Assembly: GCA_017509065.1 (NCBI GenBank)
Contig: JAFWQM010000179.1
Coordinates: 1-7,980, forward strand
Length of the DNA: 7,980 nucleotides
Source of the DNA: Clostridia bacterium
GTDB lineage: Bacteria > Bacillota_A > Clostridia > Christensenellales > Aristaeellaceae
Reading direction: 5' to 3'
Every line of letters begins with the position of its first letter. The first letter of the stretch is position 1. The notes beneath the pieces are model-generated. The model saw nothing but the letters and a program-made list of their open reading frames with translations. It was not told the DNA's origin and made no database searches. This document shows, one piece after another, positions 6,449 to 7,980 of this stretch. A program made the position numbers and the translations under genes.

Positions 6449-7980
6449 ATGAGGAATCCACATTCTTTGAGGGGGAAAAGTGGCATGTATCATGATGATC
6501 AAAATAAAAAAATGGAAAACGGGAAGGGATTCCGTGAAAAGCTGCGCCGCCTGAGCGCCATGGTGATGGCGGTGGTCATGCTTATGTCGTCAGCGCCGCT
6601 TTCCGCGCTGGCGGAGGGAGAAGGGCCGCAGCCCGTTTGCGGCTTGATTGAGCATACCCATGGGCCGGAATGCTACCAGCCCGTTTTAACGTGCGGCCAG
6701 GACGAGGCCGCGCCCACCGTGATCACCGAAAGAACGTTCACCCAAGTATTCCAGAAGCATTATCACAAGGATACCTGCCGCGATGATAAGGGCGAGCTGA
6801 TCTGCGGTTACATCGCGGGCGAGTATTACCATATTCACAATCAGTACTGCAAGGACGAGAACGGGAAAAATGTCTGCGGCGTGGAATATTCGCCGGTTCA
6901 TGAGCACACGGACGCCTGCTATACCGAAACGAAAACGCTGACCTGCAATCTGCCCGAAGAAGCGGGCCACACCCACAGCGAGGAATGCTATGACGAAGAA
7001 GGCAAAGTGATCTGCGGGCTGGAGGAAAAGGAAGGCCATACCCACGGAGACGAATGCTATACCGTTTCCCGGGAACTGACCTGCAAATACGCCAAAGAGC
7101 ACATCCATAATGCCAGCTGCTTTGAAACGAAGTACGTCAATGGGGAAGAAGTCAAATACGTGACCTGCGGGCGTGTTATGGTGCCGCGGTTCGAGAGCAC
7201 GGCAAACAGTTGGACGGAAAAAGAGATCGTCACAGACGAAGGCCATCAGCATACGGATGCGTGCTACACTGAAGAACTCGTTTGCACCCTCCCGGAGCAT
7301 ACCCATAACGCTTCCTGCTACCCCACACCGGAACCAACGCCCGAACCTACGGAAGAACCCACGGAAGAACCGACATTGACGCCGGAACCCACGGAGGAAC
7401 CGGAGGAAGAGGCCACGCCGACACCGGAACCCACGGAAGAACCGGAGGAAGAGGCCACGCCGACACCGGAACCCACGGAAGAACCGGAGGAAGAGGCCAC
7501 GCCGACACCGGAATCCACGGAGGAACCGGAGGAAGAGCCGACGCCCACGCCGGAACCCACGGAGGAACCGACAGAAGAAACGACGCCGACACCGGAACCC
7601 ACAGAGGAACCGGAGGAAGAGCCGACGCCGACGCCGGAACCCACGGAAGAACCGGAGGAAGAGCCGACACCCACGCCGGAACCCACGGAAGAACCGGAGG
7701 AAGAAGCCACGCCGACGCCGGAACCCACGGAAGAACCGGAGGAAGAGGCCACGCCGACGCCGGAAACCACAGAGGAACCGGAAGAAGAAGCGACGCCGAC
7801 ACCGGAAGCTACGGAAGAACCGAGCAAAAAGTCTACGGAAGAACCTACCAAGGAACCGACAAAGAACCGGGGAAAGTCGGATGAGAAGCCCACGGAAGAA
7901 CCGGATGAAGAGCCGACGCCGACGCCGGAACCCACGGAGGAACCGGAAGAAGAAGCGACGCCCACGCCGGAGCCCACGGA
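6449..7980 (+). CDS. Large exported surface protein with Cys/His modules and Pro-Thr-Glu repeat stalk (5' part, runs off the window)
   Basis: An open frame with no stop to the window end (510 complete codons). Seen in order, numbered from ATG 6449: a basic stretch, a hydrophobic signal sequence (about 35-51), and a likely cleavage site after SALA (residue 55); nine Cys / His-x-His-x3-Cys modules (C64 to C290); then a Pro-Thr-Glu repeat region from about residue 292. A start at 6485 would be 12 residues shorter. It follows a class C sortase by 62 bases, so it is probably a sortase substrate, pilin-like or wall-anchored; the expected LPxTG signal, and any pilin or Cna-B domains, would lie beyond the window. 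No YPKN pilin motif is seen in this part. I recognise the HTH-x3-CY style of repeat from large clostridial surface proteins but cannot name a characterised function. The minus-strand frames opposite it are shadows. Confidence 0.85.
   Translation, partial: MRNPHSLRGKSGMYHDDQNKKMENGKGFREKLRRLSAMVMAVVMLMSSAPLSALAEGEGPQPVCGLIEHTHGPECYQPVLTCGQDEAAPTVITERTFTQVFQKHYHKDTCRDDKGELICGYIAGEYYHIHNQYCKDENGKNVCGVEYSPVHEHTDACYTETKTLTCNLPEEAGHTHSEECYDEEGKVICGLEEKEGHTHGDECYTVSRELTCKYAKEHIHNASCFETKYVNGEEVKYVTCGRVMVPRFESTANSWTEKEIVTDEGHQHTDACYTEELVCTLPEHTHNASCYPTPEPTPEPTEEPTEEPTLTPEPTEEPEEEATPTPEPTEEPEEEATPTPEPTEEPEEEATPTPESTEEPEEEPTPTPEPTEEPTEETTPTPEPTEEPEEEPTPTPEPTEEPEEEPTPTPEPTEEPEEEATPTPEPTEEPEEEATPTPETTEEPEEEATPTPEATEEPSKKSTEEPTKEPTKNRGKSDEKPTEEPDEEPTPTPEPTEEPEEEATPTPEPT
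6638..7318 (+). repeat. Nine Cys / His-x-His-x3-Cys modules in the exported protein
   Basis: Protein-level repeat. Nine HxHxxxC motifs begin with HTHGPEC, HYHKDTC, HIHNQYC, HEHTDAC, HTHSEEC, HTHGDEC, HIHNASC, HQHTDAC and HTHNASC. Each is preceded by exactly one other cysteine, usually in the form L/V/I-x-C-G, so 18 cysteines alternate strictly between the two types. The gap from the HxHxxxC cysteine to the next cysteine is 6 to 8 residues in seven of eight cases. The set of two Cys and two His per module is a common metal-ligand arrangement; disulfides are an equal possibility outside the cell. Confidence 0.85.
7379..7980 (+). repeat. 42-bp tandem repeat coding for an acidic Pro-Thr-Glu stalk
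   Basis: The 14-residue unit TPEPTEEPEEEATP repeats in register from 7379: eleven units to 7840, an 81-base divergent spacer (7841-7921), one more full unit (7922-7963) and a partial one cut by the window end. Units at 7421-7462 and 7463-7504 are identical base for base, and others differ at one or a few bases, so the array grew at the DNA level. The protein would be extended, strongly negative and free of Cys, as expected for a wall-spanning or spacer stalk. Copy number is likely to vary between strains. Confidence 0.92.

Noticed and set aside
6686..7306. Minus-strand 206-codon hydrophobic frame
   Set aside because: It lies opposite the Cys/His modules, whose nine-fold motif pattern shows that the + strand is the coding one.
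7318..7977. Minus-strand Gly-Ser-Val repeat frame of 219 codons
   Set aside because: It is the reverse complement of the 42-bp Pro-Thr-Glu repeats; a repeat unit divisible by three keeps all frames open. There is no independent start signal or terminator.
7379..7980. CRISPR array
   Set aside because: The repeats are directly adjacent, in frame, and have no unique spacers; they code for a Pro-Thr-Glu stalk.

Overview
The window looks like a chromosomal segment of a Gram-positive, probably anaerobic gut member of the Clostridia (Bacillota). The reasons are strong purine-rich Shine-Dalgarno sites, GC-rich genes with a locally AT-rich leader, a class C sortase, and a large secreted surface protein with HTH-x3-CY and Pro-Thr-Glu repeats of a kind I associate with Clostridia. 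The lineage is an inference; there is no rRNA or other marker gene in view. All seven genes lie on the + strand.

Region 1 (1-1621): a leader with a perfect 14-bp hairpin, then a complete 2-hydroxycarboxylate (citrate/malate type) Na+ symporter that ends in a terminator-like hairpin. No citrate or malate enzyme is in view. Region 2 (1640-3687): three closely spaced genes, namely a small ABM-fold monooxygenase-like protein, a MutT-type Nudix hydrolase and a 12-helix MFS transporter. They may be co-transcribed; the first two have protective or housekeeping roles by family. Region 3 (3724-5258): an M18 family metallo-aminopeptidase with its own candidate promoter and a strong intrinsic terminator.

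Region 4 (5259-7980) is the most interesting part: an AT-rich control region with two near-identical sigma-A-type promoters in tandem and a structured leader, a class C (pilin-polymerising type) sortase, and the 5' part of a large exported protein that runs off the window. That protein has a signal peptide, then nine strictly alternating Cys / His-x-His-x3-Cys modules, then at least twelve 42-bp tandem repeats that code for an acidic Pro-Thr-Glu stalk. The likely reading is a sortase that assembles or anchors this surface protein, with the Cys/His head held away from the cell on a variable-length stalk. What the Cys/His head does (metal binding, disulfide cross-linking, adhesion) cannot be told from the sequence.

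I found no RNA genes, CRISPR arrays, insertion sequences or phage genes. The long minus-strand reading frames opposite the M18 gene and the Pro-Thr-Glu repeats are composition shadows.
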